Below, piece after piece: positions 54,578 through 64,000 of a stretch of DNA of 64,000 nt. How positions within the stretch are numbered: position 1 is the first letter of the stretch; every line of letters begins with the position of its first letter. Source of the DNA: Pseudomonas sp. UMAB-08 (GTDB taxonomy: Bacteria; Pseudomonadota; Gammaproteobacteria; Pseudomonadales; Pseudomonadaceae). The stretch spans positions 93,597 through 157,596 of the forward strand of contig NZ_LT607424.1 of the NCBI RefSeq assembly GCF_900095225.1, read 5' to 3'. Made by a program: the position numbers and the translations under genes. The notes under the pieces were generated by a model, which made no database searches, was not told the DNA's origin, and saw only the letters and a program-made list of their open reading frames with translations.

Positions 54578-55459
54578 ATGGCCGTTAAGAAACGAGGTCT
54601 CGGACGTGGGCTGGATGCACTCCTAAGCAGTCCGACCGTCAGTGCGCTGGAAGAACAGGCTGTTCAGGCCGATCAACGTGAACTGCAGCATTTGCCACTG
54701 GACCTGATCCAGCGCGGCAAATACCAGCCACGCCGCGACATGGACCCTCAGGCGCTTGAAGAGCTTGCTCTGTCGATCAAAGCCCAAGGCGTGATGCAGC
54801 CAATCGTGGTGCGTCCGATTGCCGACAAGCGCTTTGAAATCATCGCCGGTGAACGTCGCTGGCGTGCAGCCCAGCAGGCTGGGCTTGAAACCATTCCGGC
54901 TATGGTCCGCGATGTGCCCGATGAGACTGCCATCGCCATGGCGCTGATCGAGAACATTCAGCGCGAAGACCTCAATCCTGTCGAGGAGGCGGTCGCTTTA
55001 CAGCGTCTCCAGCAAGAATTCCAATTAACCCAGCAGCAAGTCGCTGATGCTGTGGGTAAGTCGCGGGTTACTGTGGCCAACCTGCTGCGTTTGATTTCCT
55101 TGCCTGAAGTCATCAAAACCATGCTGTCCCATGGCGACCTGGAAATGGGCCATGCACGTGCATTGCTCGGTTTGCCCGAAGAACAGCAGGTTGAAGGGGC
55201 GCGACATGTTGTCGCACGCGGGCTGACTGTGCGCCAGACTGAAGCACTGGTTCGGCAGTGGTTGAGTGGAAAACCAGCCTCTGCCGGGTCCTCTGAACCG
55301 GCCAAATCCGACCCGGATATCAGTCGCCTGGAACAGCGTCTGGCCGAGCGCCTAGGCTCTGCGGTGCAGATTCGCCACGGTCAGAAGGGTAAAGGGCAGT
55401 TGGTGATTCGCTATAACTCGCTGGATGAGTTGCAGGGTGTCCTTGCTCACATCCGCTGA
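54578..55459 (+). CDS. parB: Chromosome partitioning protein ParB (Spo0J)
   Basis: The 293-aa CTP-dependent parS-binding clamp. Unlike the two ParB-like proteins of the transposon, it has the canonical GERRWRAAQQ arginine motif (near residue 93) and ENIQREDLNPVEEA. A helix-turn-helix (LTQQQVADAVGKSRVTVANLLRLI) precedes the C-terminal dimer domain. Its sites in this window are at 42381, 43011 and 15905. Confidence 0.97.
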   Translation: MAVKKRGLGRGLDALLSSPTVSALEEQAVQADQRELQHLPLDLIQRGKYQPRRDMDPQALEELALSIKAQGVMQPIVVRPIADKRFEIIAGERRWRAAQQAGLETIPAMVRDVPDETAIAMALIENIQREDLNPVEEAVALQRLQQEFQLTQQQVADAVGKSRVTVANLLRLISLPEVIKTMLSHGDLEMGHARALLGLPEEQQVEGARHVVARGLTVRQTEALVRQWLSGKPASAGSSEPAKSDPDISRLEQRLAERLGSAVQIRHGQKGKGQLVIRYNSLDELQGVLAHIR

Positions 55460-55503
55460 AACAATTGCTTTGTAGCGGGTAGTCGGAAATCACTACCTAA
55501 CAG

Positions 55504-55532
55504 TTGAATAGGGGGTAAACCGCCCCTATACT
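55504..55532 (+). promoter_or_regulatory. Promoter of the ATP synthase operon
   Basis: TTGAAT (55504-55509) and TATACT (55527-55532) are 17 bp apart, about 70 bp before atpI. Confidence 0.8.
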
Positions 55533-55605
55533 CTGCGCGCATTTTGTCGGCACAAATGATGCCAAGTTATTGATTTTGGCGGCCGGCATTCGAGGAGCAG
55601 TTGTG

Positions 55606-56013
55606 ATGGAAAGCCGCACGCAAAACCGCCTGCCGTTCCATCGCTTGGCGGTTTTTCCGGTACTGCTGGCTCAATGTGTAGTCCTGCTGCTGGCAGCTTT
55701 GGCGCTGTGGCAGTGGCACGGAGTCGTAGCCGGGTACTCAGGCCTTTGCGGAGGTTTGATAGCTTGGCTGCCCAATTTGTATTTTGCTCATAAGGCGTTC
55801 CGGTTTTCCGGTGCTAGAGCAGCGCAAGCCATAGTCCGGTCTTTTTATGCCGGCGAGGCTGGCAAACTGATTTTGACGGCAGCGTTTTTTGCGCTGACCT
55901 TTGTAGGTGTGAAGCCACTGGCGCCGCTGGCTGTATTCGGCGTGTTCATGTTGACCCAGTCGGTCAGCTGGTTTGCTCCCCTGCTAATGAGAACAAGACT
56001 TTCGAGACCTTAG
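55606..56013 (+). CDS. atpI: ATP synthase protein I
   Basis: The 135-aa membrane protein with four hydrophobic segments helps assemble the c-ring. The ATG at 55606 follows CGAGGAGCAG. It is first of the atp operon, 16 bp before atpB. Confidence 0.9.
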   Translation: MESRTQNRLPFHRLAVFPVLLAQCVVLLLAALALWQWHGVVAGYSGLCGGLIAWLPNLYFAHKAFRFSGARAAQAIVRSFYAGEAGKLILTAAFFALTFVGVKPLAPLAVFGVFMLTQSVSWFAPLLMRTRLSRP

Positions 56014-56029
56014 GGCGTTTGAGGCAACC

Positions 56030-56899
56030 ATGGCAGCAGAAACCGCTTCGGGCTATATCCAGCACCACTTGCAGAACCTGACCTTTGGTCAATTGCCAAC
56101 CGGCGGTTGGGGCTTTGCCCACTCCGCAGCTCAAGCCAAAGAAATGGGCTTCTGGGCTTTCCACGTCGATACCCTCGGCTGGTCGGTAGCATTGGGTTTG
56201 ATCTTCGTATTGATTTTCCGCATGGCGGCTAAAAAGGCGACCTCTGGTCAGCCGGGCGCCCTGCAGAACTTCGTCGAGGTCCTGGTGGAATTCGTTGATG
56301 GCAGCGTTAAAGACAGTTTCCACGGTCGTAGCCCTGTCATTGCGCCATTGGCACTGACCATTTTCGTCTGGGTGTTCATGATGAACGCCGTCGACCTTGT
56401 ACCGGTCGACTGGATTCCGAAACTGGCCGTCCTGATCACTGGCGACTCGCACATTCCGTTCCGTGCGGTATCGACAACAGATCCTAACGCGACCCTGGGC
56501 ATGGCCTTGTCGGTGTTCGCGCTGATCATTTTCTACAGCATCAAGATCAAGGGCATCGGCGGTTTCGTCGGCGAAATGACCCTGCACCCATTCGGCAGCA
56601 AGAACATTCTTGTTCAGGCGCTGTTGATTCCGGTGAACTTCCTGCTTGAATTCGTGACGCTGATTGCCAAACCGATTTCGTTGGCACTGCGACTGTTCGG
56701 CAACATGTACGCTGGCGAGCTGGTCTTCATCCTGATCGCGGTCATGTTCGGCAGCGGTCTGCTCTGGCTCAGTGGCCTGGGTGTTGTGCTGCAATGGGCG
56801 TGGGCAGTTTTCCACATCCTGATCATCACCCTGCAAGCGTTCATCTTCATGATGCTGACCATCGTCTACCTTTCGATGGCTCACGAAGAGAACCATTAA
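56030..56899 (+). CDS. atpB: ATP synthase F0 subunit a
   Basis: The 289-aa subunit forms the two proton half-channels. The conserved arginine block is FVTLIAKPISLALRLFGNMYAGELVFILIA. The length fits gamma-proteobacteria with the N-terminal extension seen in Pseudomonas. Confidence 0.96.
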   Translation: MAAETASGYIQHHLQNLTFGQLPTGGWGFAHSAAQAKEMGFWAFHVDTLGWSVALGLIFVLIFRMAAKKATSGQPGALQNFVEVLVEFVDGSVKDSFHGRSPVIAPLALTIFVWVFMMNAVDLVPVDWIPKLAVLITGDSHIPFRAVSTTDPNATLGMALSVFALIIFYSIKIKGIGGFVGEMTLHPFGSKNILVQALLIPVNFLLEFVTLIAKPISLALRLFGNMYAGELVFILIAVMFGSGLLWLSGLGVVLQWAWAVFHILIITLQAFIFMMLTIVYLSMAHEENH

Positions 56900-57032
56900 G
56901 ACTCGCCTGGCGTGTCTGATGACCCTCTTGCCTTGGTGAGAGGGTGCCCGCAAGGGCTGCTGTAAAAACGATTTTGCTTTACCGCTTTAATCTAAAAACC
57001 TAACCAATACGACGTAAAAGTCGGGAGGAAAG

Positions 57033-57290
57033 ATGGAAACTGTAGTTGGTCTAACCGCTATCGCTGTTGCACTGTTGATCGGCCTGGGCGCACTGGGTAC
57101 CGCAATTGGTTTCGGCCTGTTGGGCGGTAAGTTCCTGGAAGGCGCAGCTCGCCAACCAGAGATGGTCCCAATGCTTCAAGTTAAAATGTTCATCGTCGCT
57201 GGTCTGCTCGACGCCGTGACCATGATCGGTGTTGGTATCGCTCTGTTCTTCACCTTTGCGAACCCCTTCGTTGGTCAACTGGCTCACTAA
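57033..57290 (+). CDS. atpE: ATP synthase F0 subunit c
   Basis: The 85-aa double-helix hairpin forms the rotor ring. The proton-carrying Asp60 is in [12 protein letters not shown], and the polar loop is ARQPE. There is no sodium-type residue set, so it is proton-driven. Confidence 0.97.
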
Positions 57291-57348
57291 TTACTCGGTT
57301 TTTCGAGTTGAGCAAGTGTGATGGACAACGAACGAGCGAGGTGTTGGC

Positions 57349-57819
57349 GTGAACATTAATGCAACCCTGATTGGCCAGTCCGTTGCGTTCTTCATTTTTG
57401 TACTGTTCTGCATGAAGTTCGTATGGCCTCCGGTCATCGCGGCTTTGCACGAACGTCAGAAGAAGATCGCGGATGGATTGGACGCTGCTAGCCGAGCAAC
57501 TCGTGACCTGGAGTTGGCCCAAGATAAAGTGGGTCAGCAACTGCGCGATGCTAAAGCTCAGGCAGCTGAAATCATTGAGCAAGCAAAGAAACGCGGTAAT
57601 CAGATTGTCGACGAAGCCCGTGAACAGGCTGTTGTCGAAGCTGACCGTGTGAAGGCTCAGGCTCGGACCGAGATCGAGCAGGAACTGAACGGCGTCAAAG
57701 ACGCGCTACGCGCCCAATTGGGCAGCCTGGCAGTCAACGGTGCCGAGAAGATCCTGGGTGCCACAATCGATCAAAACGCGCACGCGGAGCTGGTTAATAA
57801 ACTGGCTGCTGAAATTTAA
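57349..57819 (+). CDS. atpF: ATP synthase F0 subunit b
   Basis: The 156-aa stator subunit starts at GTG 57349. Residues 5-25 are the membrane anchor (ATLIGQSVAFFIFVLFCMKFVWPPV), and the rest is a long charged coiled coil. Confidence 0.96.
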   Translation: MNINATLIGQSVAFFIFVLFCMKFVWPPVIAALHERQKKIADGLDAASRATRDLELAQDKVGQQLRDAKAQAAEIIEQAKKRGNQIVDEAREQAVVEADRVKAQARTEIEQELNGVKDALRAQLGSLAVNGAEKILGATIDQNAHAELVNKLAAEI

Positions 57820-57831
57820 GCGAGGGCGATC

Positions 57832-58368
57832 ATGGCAGAACTGACCACGTTGGCCCGACCTTACGCTAAGGCAGCCTTTGAGCACGCCCAGGCCCACCAG
57901 CAACTGGCCAATTGGTCAGCCATGCTAGGCTTGGCTGCAACTGTGTCGCAAAACGACACAATGCAGCGCGTACTCAAGGCCCCGCGACTGACGAGCGCAG
58001 ATAAGGCCACCACTTTTATCGAAGTGTGTGGCGACAAGTTTGATGTCAAAGTACAAAATTTCATCCACATCGTTGCCGAAAATGACCGTCTCCCGCTATT
58101 GCCGGAGATCGCCGCACTGTTCGACCTGTACAAGGCTGAGCAGGAAAAATCGGTTGATGTGGACGTCACCAGTGCTTTTGCATTGAACGAAGAACAGCAA
58201 GACAAACTCGCCAAGGTTCTCAGTGCACGGCTCGGCCGGGAAGTGCGCCTGCACGCTGCGGAGGATGCCACCCTTATAGGTGGTGTCATCATCCGCGCCG
58301 GCGACCTGGTTATCGATGGCTCAGTTCGTGGCAAACTCGCGCAACTGGCCGAAGCATTGAAATCTTGA
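57832..58368 (+). CDS. atpH: ATP synthase F1 subunit delta
   Basis: The 178-aa subunit links the stator to the alpha-beta head. It starts MAELTTLARPYAKAAFEHA, and the end GGVIIRAGDLVIDGSVRGKLAQLAEAL is the family signature. It is 12 bp after atpF. Confidence 0.96.
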   Translation: MAELTTLARPYAKAAFEHAQAHQQLANWSAMLGLAATVSQNDTMQRVLKAPRLTSADKATTFIEVCGDKFDVKVQNFIHIVAENDRLPLLPEIAALFDLYKAEQEKSVDVDVTSAFALNEEQQDKLAKVLSARLGREVRLHAAEDATLIGGVIIRAGDLVIDGSVRGKLAQLAEALKS

Positions 58369-58389
58369 GTTTGAAGGGGCAGCAGAGCA

Positions 58390-59934
<1,545 letters not shown>

Positions 59935-59940
59935 GCCGCA

Positions 59941-59964
59941 GCGGGGGCCGAGAGGCTCCCGCTT
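59941..59964. other. Hairpin between atpA and atpG
   Basis: A 10-bp stem (59941-59950 with 59955-59964, one G-T pair) has a GAGA loop. No T-run follows, so it is more likely an mRNA processing or stability element than a terminator. Confidence 0.55.
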
Positions 59965-59984
59965 GCTAACCTGATAGGTGTTAC

Positions 59985-60845
59985 ATGGCAGGCGCAAAAG
60001 AGATTCGCAGTAAGATTGCGAGCATCAAAAGCACGCAAAAGATCACCAGCGCCATGGAAAAAGTGGCGGTCAGCAAAATGCGCAAGGCTCAAATGCGTAT
60101 GTCCGCTAGCCGTCCTTACGCGGAGCGCATCCGCCAGGTAATCGGACATCTGGCCAACGCCAACCCGGAATACCGCCACCCGTTCATGATCGATCGCGAA
60201 GTAAAGCGCGTCGGTTATGTCGTTGTGAGCAGTGACCGTGGTCTGTGTGGTGGCTTGAATACCAACCTGTTCAAGGCTTTGGTCAAGGACATGGCGGTAA
60301 ACCGTGAAAACGGCGTAGAGATCGATCTGTGCGTGGTCGGCAGCAAAGGTGCGGCATTCTTCCGCAACTTCGGCGGTAACGTCGTCGCTGCGATCAGCCA
60401 CTTGGGCGAAGAGCCGTCGATCAATGACTTGATCGGCAGCGTCAAGGTGATGCTGGATGCCTACCTGGATGGCCGTATTGATCGCCTGTCCGTGGTATCC
60501 AACAAGTTCATCAACACCATGACGCAACAGCCAACGGTGGAGCAGTTGATTCCGCTGGTGGCAACCCCGGATCAAGGACTCAAGCACCACTGGGACTATC
60601 TCTACGAACCCGACGCCAAAGAGCTGCTTGACGGCCTGATGGTGCGCTACGTGGAGTCGCAGGTGTACCAGGCGGTTGTCGAGAACAGCGCAGCTGAACA
60701 AGCCGCGCGGATGATCGCAATGAAGAACGCCACTGATAACGCCGGTGATTTGATCAGCGATTTGCAACTGGTCTACAACAAGGCGCGTCAGGCTGCGATC
60801 ACCCAAGAGATCTCGGAAATCGTCGGCGGCGCTGCCGCGGTTTAA
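59985..60845 (+). CDS. atpG: ATP synthase F1 subunit gamma
   Basis: The 286-aa rotor shaft. The N-terminal coiled coil is MAGAKEIRSKIASIKSTQKITSAMEKVAVSKMRKA; the C-terminal helix ITQEISEIVGGAAAV is the family signature. Confidence 0.97.
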   Translation: MAGAKEIRSKIASIKSTQKITSAMEKVAVSKMRKAQMRMSASRPYAERIRQVIGHLANANPEYRHPFMIDREVKRVGYVVVSSDRGLCGGLNTNLFKALVKDMAVNRENGVEIDLCVVGSKGAAFFRNFGGNVVAAISHLGEEPSINDLIGSVKVMLDAYLDGRIDRLSVVSNKFINTMTQQPTVEQLIPLVATPDQGLKHHWDYLYEPDAKELLDGLMVRYVESQVYQAVVENSAAEQAARMIAMKNATDNAGDLISDLQLVYNKARQAAITQEISEIVGGAAAV

Positions 60846-60873
60846 CGGTTCAAATATTCAGAGGATCCAGCTA

Positions 60874-62253
60874 ATGAGTAGCGGACGTATCGTTCAAATC
60901 ATCGGCGCCGTGATCGACGTGGAATTCCCACGCGAAAACGTACCGAGCATCTACAACGCGCTGTTGGTACAAAGCGCGGCCGGGACCACCCTGGAAGTTC
61001 AGCAACAGCTGGGCGACGGCGTGGTCCGCACCATTGCGATGGGTTCCACCGAGGGCTTGAAGCGCGGTCTGGAAGTCAAAGACACTGGCACAGCCATCTC
61101 CGTACCGGTCGGTAAAGCGACCCTGGGCCGGATCATGGACGTACTGGGCAACCCGATCGACGAAGCGGGTCCGATCGATACCGAAGAGCGCTGGGGCATT
61201 CACCGTCCTGCGCCAACTTTCGCGGAACAGGCAGGCGGCAACGACCTGCTGGAAACCGGCATCAAGGTTATCGACCTGATCTGCCCGTTCGCCAAAGGCG
61301 GTAAAGTCGGTTTGTTCGGTGGTGCCGGTGTAGGCAAAACCGTAAACATGATGGAACTGATCCGTAACATCGCCATGGAACACAGCGGTTATTCCGTGTT
61401 CGCTGGTGTGGGCGAGCGTACCCGTGAGGGTAACGACTTCTACCACGAGATGAAGGATTCCAGCGTTCTCGACAAAGTGGCGCTGGTATACGGTCAGATG
61501 AACGAGCCGCCGGGTAACCGTCTGCGCGTAGCACTGACCGGCCTGACCATGGCCGAGAAGTTCCGTGACGAAGGTAACGACGTTCTGTTGTTCGTCGACA
61601 ACATCTATCGTTACACGCTGGCCGGTACTGAAGTATCCGCACTGCTGGGCCGTATGCCTTCTGCAGTAGGTTACCAGCCGACTCTGGCTGAAGAGATGGG
61701 CACGCTGCAAGAGCGCATCACTTCGACCAAAAACGGTTCGATCACCTCGATCCAAGCGGTATACGTACCTGCGGATGACTTGACTGACCCGTCGCCTGCG
61801 ACAACCTTCGCCCACTTGGACGCCACCGTCGTACTGTCCCGTGACATCGCCTCCCTGGGTATCTACCCAGCGGTCGATCCACTCGATTCGACTTCGCGCC
61901 AGCTGGACCCGAACGTTATCGGCCAGGATCACTACGACACCGCTCGTGGCGTTCAGTACGTGTTGCAGCGTTACAAAGAACTGAAGGACATCATTGCGAT
62001 CCTGGGTATGGACGAGCTGTCGGAAGTCGACAAGCAGTTGGTAAACCGTGCTCGTAAGATCCAGCGCTTCTTGTCGCAGCCGTTCTTCGTGGCTGAAGTC
62101 TTCACCGGTGCTTCGGGTAAATACGTTTCCCTGAAAGACACCATTGCTGGCTTCAAAGGCATCCTCAACGGTGACTACGACCACCTGCCAGAACAAGCGT
62201 TCTACATGGTAGGCGGCATCGAAGAAGCGATCGAGAAAGCCAAAAAACTGTAA
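60874..62253 (+). CDS. atpD: ATP synthase F1 subunit beta
   Basis: The 459-aa catalytic subunit. P-loop GGAGVGKTVNMMELIRN, catalytic glutamate in GVGERTREGNDFY, and the signature PAVDPLDSTS are intact. Confidence 0.98.
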   Translation: MSSGRIVQIIGAVIDVEFPRENVPSIYNALLVQSAAGTTLEVQQQLGDGVVRTIAMGSTEGLKRGLEVKDTGTAISVPVGKATLGRIMDVLGNPIDEAGPIDTEERWGIHRPAPTFAEQAGGNDLLETGIKVIDLICPFAKGGKVGLFGGAGVGKTVNMMELIRNIAMEHSGYSVFAGVGERTREGNDFYHEMKDSSVLDKVALVYGQMNEPPGNRLRVALTGLTMAEKFRDEGNDVLLFVDNIYRYTLAGTEVSALLGRMPSAVGYQPTLAEEMGTLQERITSTKNGSITSIQAVYVPADDLTDPSPATTFAHLDATVVLSRDIASLGIYPAVDPLDSTSRQLDPNVIGQDHYDTARGVQYVLQRYKELKDIIAILGMDELSEVDKQLVNRARKIQRFLSQPFFVAEVFTGASGKYVSLKDTIAGFKGILNGDYDHLPEQAFYMVGGIEEAIEKAKKL

Positions 62254-62297
62254 TCCCGGCGCCCGGCAACGGGCGCTAATCAGGTTGAGGCAAGCAA

Positions 62298-62723
62298 ATG
62301 GCTATGACAGTCCATTGCGATATCGTTAGCGCGGAAGGAGAGATTTTCTCCGGTCTGGTCGAGATGGTGATTGCGCACGGCAACCTGGGTGATATTGGTA
62401 TCGCTCCAGGCCACGCGCCGCTGATCACTGATCTGAAGCCAGGTCCGATCCGCTTGATCAAACAGGGCGGGGAAGCTGAGGTGTATTACATCTCAGGCGG
62501 TTTCCTCGAGGTTCAGCCGAACATGGTCAAGGTACTTGCCGACACCGTGCAACGTGCTGCCGACCTGGACGAAGCCTCCGCTCAGCTGGCTGTTAAGGCT
62601 GCTGAGAAGGCGCTGCATGAAAGAGGCGCAGATTTCGATTATGGCTCTGCGGCCGCACGTCTGGCCGAGGCTGCAGCTCAGCTGCGCACGATTCAGCAAA
62701 TTCGCAAAAAATTTGGCGGTTAA
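62298..62723 (+). CDS. atpC: ATP synthase F1 subunit epsilon
   Basis: The 141-aa subunit has the beta-sandwich (MAMTVHCDIVSAEGEIFSGLVEMV) and the C-terminal helical hairpin that can inhibit ATP hydrolysis. It ends the atp operon before a terminator. Confidence 0.96.
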   Translation: MAMTVHCDIVSAEGEIFSGLVEMVIAHGNLGDIGIAPGHAPLITDLKPGPIRLIKQGGEAEVYYISGGFLEVQPNMVKVLADTVQRAADLDEASAQLAVKAAEKALHERGADFDYGSAAARLAEAAAQLRTIQQIRKKFGG

Positions 62724-62749
62724 TCCCGTCGGCTTTCTGCGCGATTGAG

Positions 62750-62780
62750 AAAAAGGGTAGCCTCGGCTACCCTTTTTCTT
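62750..62780 (+). terminator. Terminator of the atp operon
   Basis: A 13-bp perfect stem (62750-62762 with 62765-62777) with a tight loop is followed by T-rich DNA. Confidence 0.88.
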
Positions 62781-62837
62781 TTTTTGAAAATCACCCCCCG
62801 GTCACAGCCGCTGACCACCCAGGATTGGTAGCCAGTC

Positions 62838-64000
62838 ATGTCACTCGATATCGTTATTCTCGCCGCAGGCCAGGGCACTCGCATGCGTTCCGCGCTGCCC
62901 AAGGTTCTTCATCCGGTGGCCGGGGATTCCATGCTCGGCCATGTTATCCACAGCGCCCGTCAACTTAATCCACAGAGCATCCATGTGGTGATCGGTCATG
63001 GCGCCGATATCGTTCGTGAACGTCTGGCCGCAGATGACCTGAACTTCATTTTGCAGGAGAAGCAGCTGGGCACCGGTCACGCTGTTGCGCAGGCGCTGCC
63101 TGAGCTGACCGCCGAGAACGTGCTGATCCTGTATGGCGACGTGCCGTTGATCGAAGTGGAAACCCTGCAACGACTGCTGAAAAAAGTCAGCGCCGAGCAG
63201 TTGGGGTTGCTGACGGTCAATCTCGCCGATCCCACCGGCTATGGTCGTATCGTGCGTGATGAGCAACAGCGTGTCAGCGCGATCATCGAGCATAAGGATG
63301 CGACCGAGGCGCAGAAAGCCATCACTGAGGGCAACACCGGTATTCTCGCGGTGCCTGGCAAGCGACTGGCAGACTGGCTGGGTCGCCTGTCGAACAACAA
63401 TGCACAGGGCGAGTATTACCTGACCGACGTCATTGCCATGGCCGTGAATGATGGCCTGGTGGTTGCCACTGAGCAGCCCCTCGATGCCATGGAAGTCCAG
63501 GGTGCCAACGATCGCAAGCAACTGGCCGAGCTGGAGCGTCATTACCAGCAACGGGAGGCTCGGCGCTTGATGTCTTTGGGGGTGACCTTGCGTGATCCCG
63601 CACGTTTCGACGTGCGAGGCGACGTCAGTGTGGGGCGCGACGTTCTGATTGATATCAACGTGATCCTCGAAGGCCGTGTGTTCATCGAAGACGATGTGGT
63701 TATTGGTCCGAACTGCGTGATCAAGAACAGCACCCTGCGCAAAGGCTCGGTCATCAAAGCCAGCAGCCATATCGATGGCGCGGTCTTGGGGGAGGGCAGC
63801 GATGTTGGTCCCTTTGCTCGTCTTCGCCCAGGTAGCGTGCTGGAAGCGCGCGCGCATGTGGGTAACTTTGTCGAGCTCAAGAACGCGCATCTGGGTGAAG
63901 CCGCCAAGGTTGGGCATTTGACTTATCTGGGGGATGCCGAGGTCGGAGCGCGCACCAATATCGGCGCTGGCACCATTACCTGTAACTACGACGGCGCAAA
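62838..64000 (+). CDS. glmU: Bifunctional UDP-GlcNAc pyrophosphorylase/GlcN-1-P acetyltransferase, N-terminal part
   Basis: The first 387 residues of GlmU; the rest is beyond the window. The N-terminal uridyltransferase domain has LAAGQGTRMRSALPKVLHPVAG; from about residue 250 hexapeptide repeats of the left-handed helix begin. It makes UDP-N-acetylglucosamine for peptidoglycan and LPS. glmS, the normal Tn7 target, often lies downstream in pseudomonads. Confidence 0.97.
   Translation, partial: MSLDIVILAAGQGTRMRSALPKVLHPVAGDSMLGHVIHSARQLNPQSIHVVIGHGADIVRERLAADDLNFILQEKQLGTGHAVAQALPELTAENVLILYGDVPLIEVETLQRLLKKVSAEQLGLLTVNLADPTGYGRIVRDEQQRVSAIIEHKDATEAQKAITEGNTGILAVPGKRLADWLGRLSNNNAQGEYYLTDVIAMAVNDGLVVATEQPLDAMEVQGANDRKQLAELERHYQQREARRLMSLGVTLRDPARFDVRGDVSVGRDVLIDINVILEGRVFIEDDVVIGPNCVIKNSTLRKGSVIKASSHIDGAVLGEGSDVGPFARLRPGSVLEARAHVGNFVELKNAHLGEAAKVGHLTYLGDAEVGARTNIGAGTITCNYDGA

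Noticed and set aside
62841..63917. Minus-strand open frame opposite glmU
   Set aside because: It is a shadow of glmU with no family likeness and no independent start signal.

Overview
The window is chromosomal DNA of a Pseudomonas, probably of the P. fluorescens group, spanning the replication origin. This rests on gene order and gene content: tsaC-dprA-LysM-def-fmt-rsmB-trkA-lpxL-like-tag-glyQS-gmhB-plsC on one side, gyrB-recF-dnaN-dnaA-oriC-rpmH-rnpA-yidD-yidC-mnmE-mnmG-rsmG-parA-parB-atpIBEFHAGDC-glmU on the other. It also rests on Pseudomonas-type REP sequences and on parS sites of the TGTTCCACGTGGAACA type.

Layout. Bases 1-14000 hold conserved housekeeping genes: the end of a quinone oxidoreductase, tRNA modification and translation genes, a Trk potassium regulator, lipid acyltransferases and glycyl-tRNA synthetase. 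Bases 14240-15842 hold an extra transporter gene of the NRAMP superfamily. It has its own promoter, a long leader with a small membrane ORF, and a strong terminator. Bases 15859-39915 are a 24-kb Tn7-like transposon. Its ends are a 24-bp terminal inverted repeat (one mismatch) flanked by the 5-bp target duplication GGCCT, and it sits directly behind the gyrB stop codon. Bases 39922-46122 are gyrB-recF-dnaN-dnaA on the minus strand. The oriC region with five perfect DnaA boxes lies at about 46123-46627. A second origin-like region with a related 45-bp block lies between mnmE and mnmG. The window ends inside glmU.

The transposon. Its core is a four-gene operon on the minus strand with 4-nt overlaps: tnsA, tnsB (D,D-35-E), tnsC and tniQ. 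Two small overlapping genes follow directly: a 90-aa unknown and a 145-aa MbcA/ParS/Xre antitoxin-like protein. Cargo lies on both sides of this core. The left arm carries a broken helicase, an orphan AbrB-type antitoxin, a small HTH-like protein and a coupled module of serine recombinase plus two ParB-like proteins. The right arm carries an apparently degenerate HsdM-HsdS fusion, two small regulator-like genes, a gene remnant and a complete type I restriction-modification system (hsdM-hsdS-hsdR). A perfect 14-bp parS core lies inside the left transposon end, 46 bp from its tip and between two putative TnsB sites. Two more parS sites lie in recF.

How the parts relate. The gyrB terminator appears to be the bidirectional hairpin behind the NRAMP gene, so the insertion separated gyrB from it. 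The most unusual features are the gyrB 3'-end attachment site, the parS inside the transposon end, and the recombinase/ParB/ParB module. All calls come from reading the sequence and family knowledge; no database search was run.
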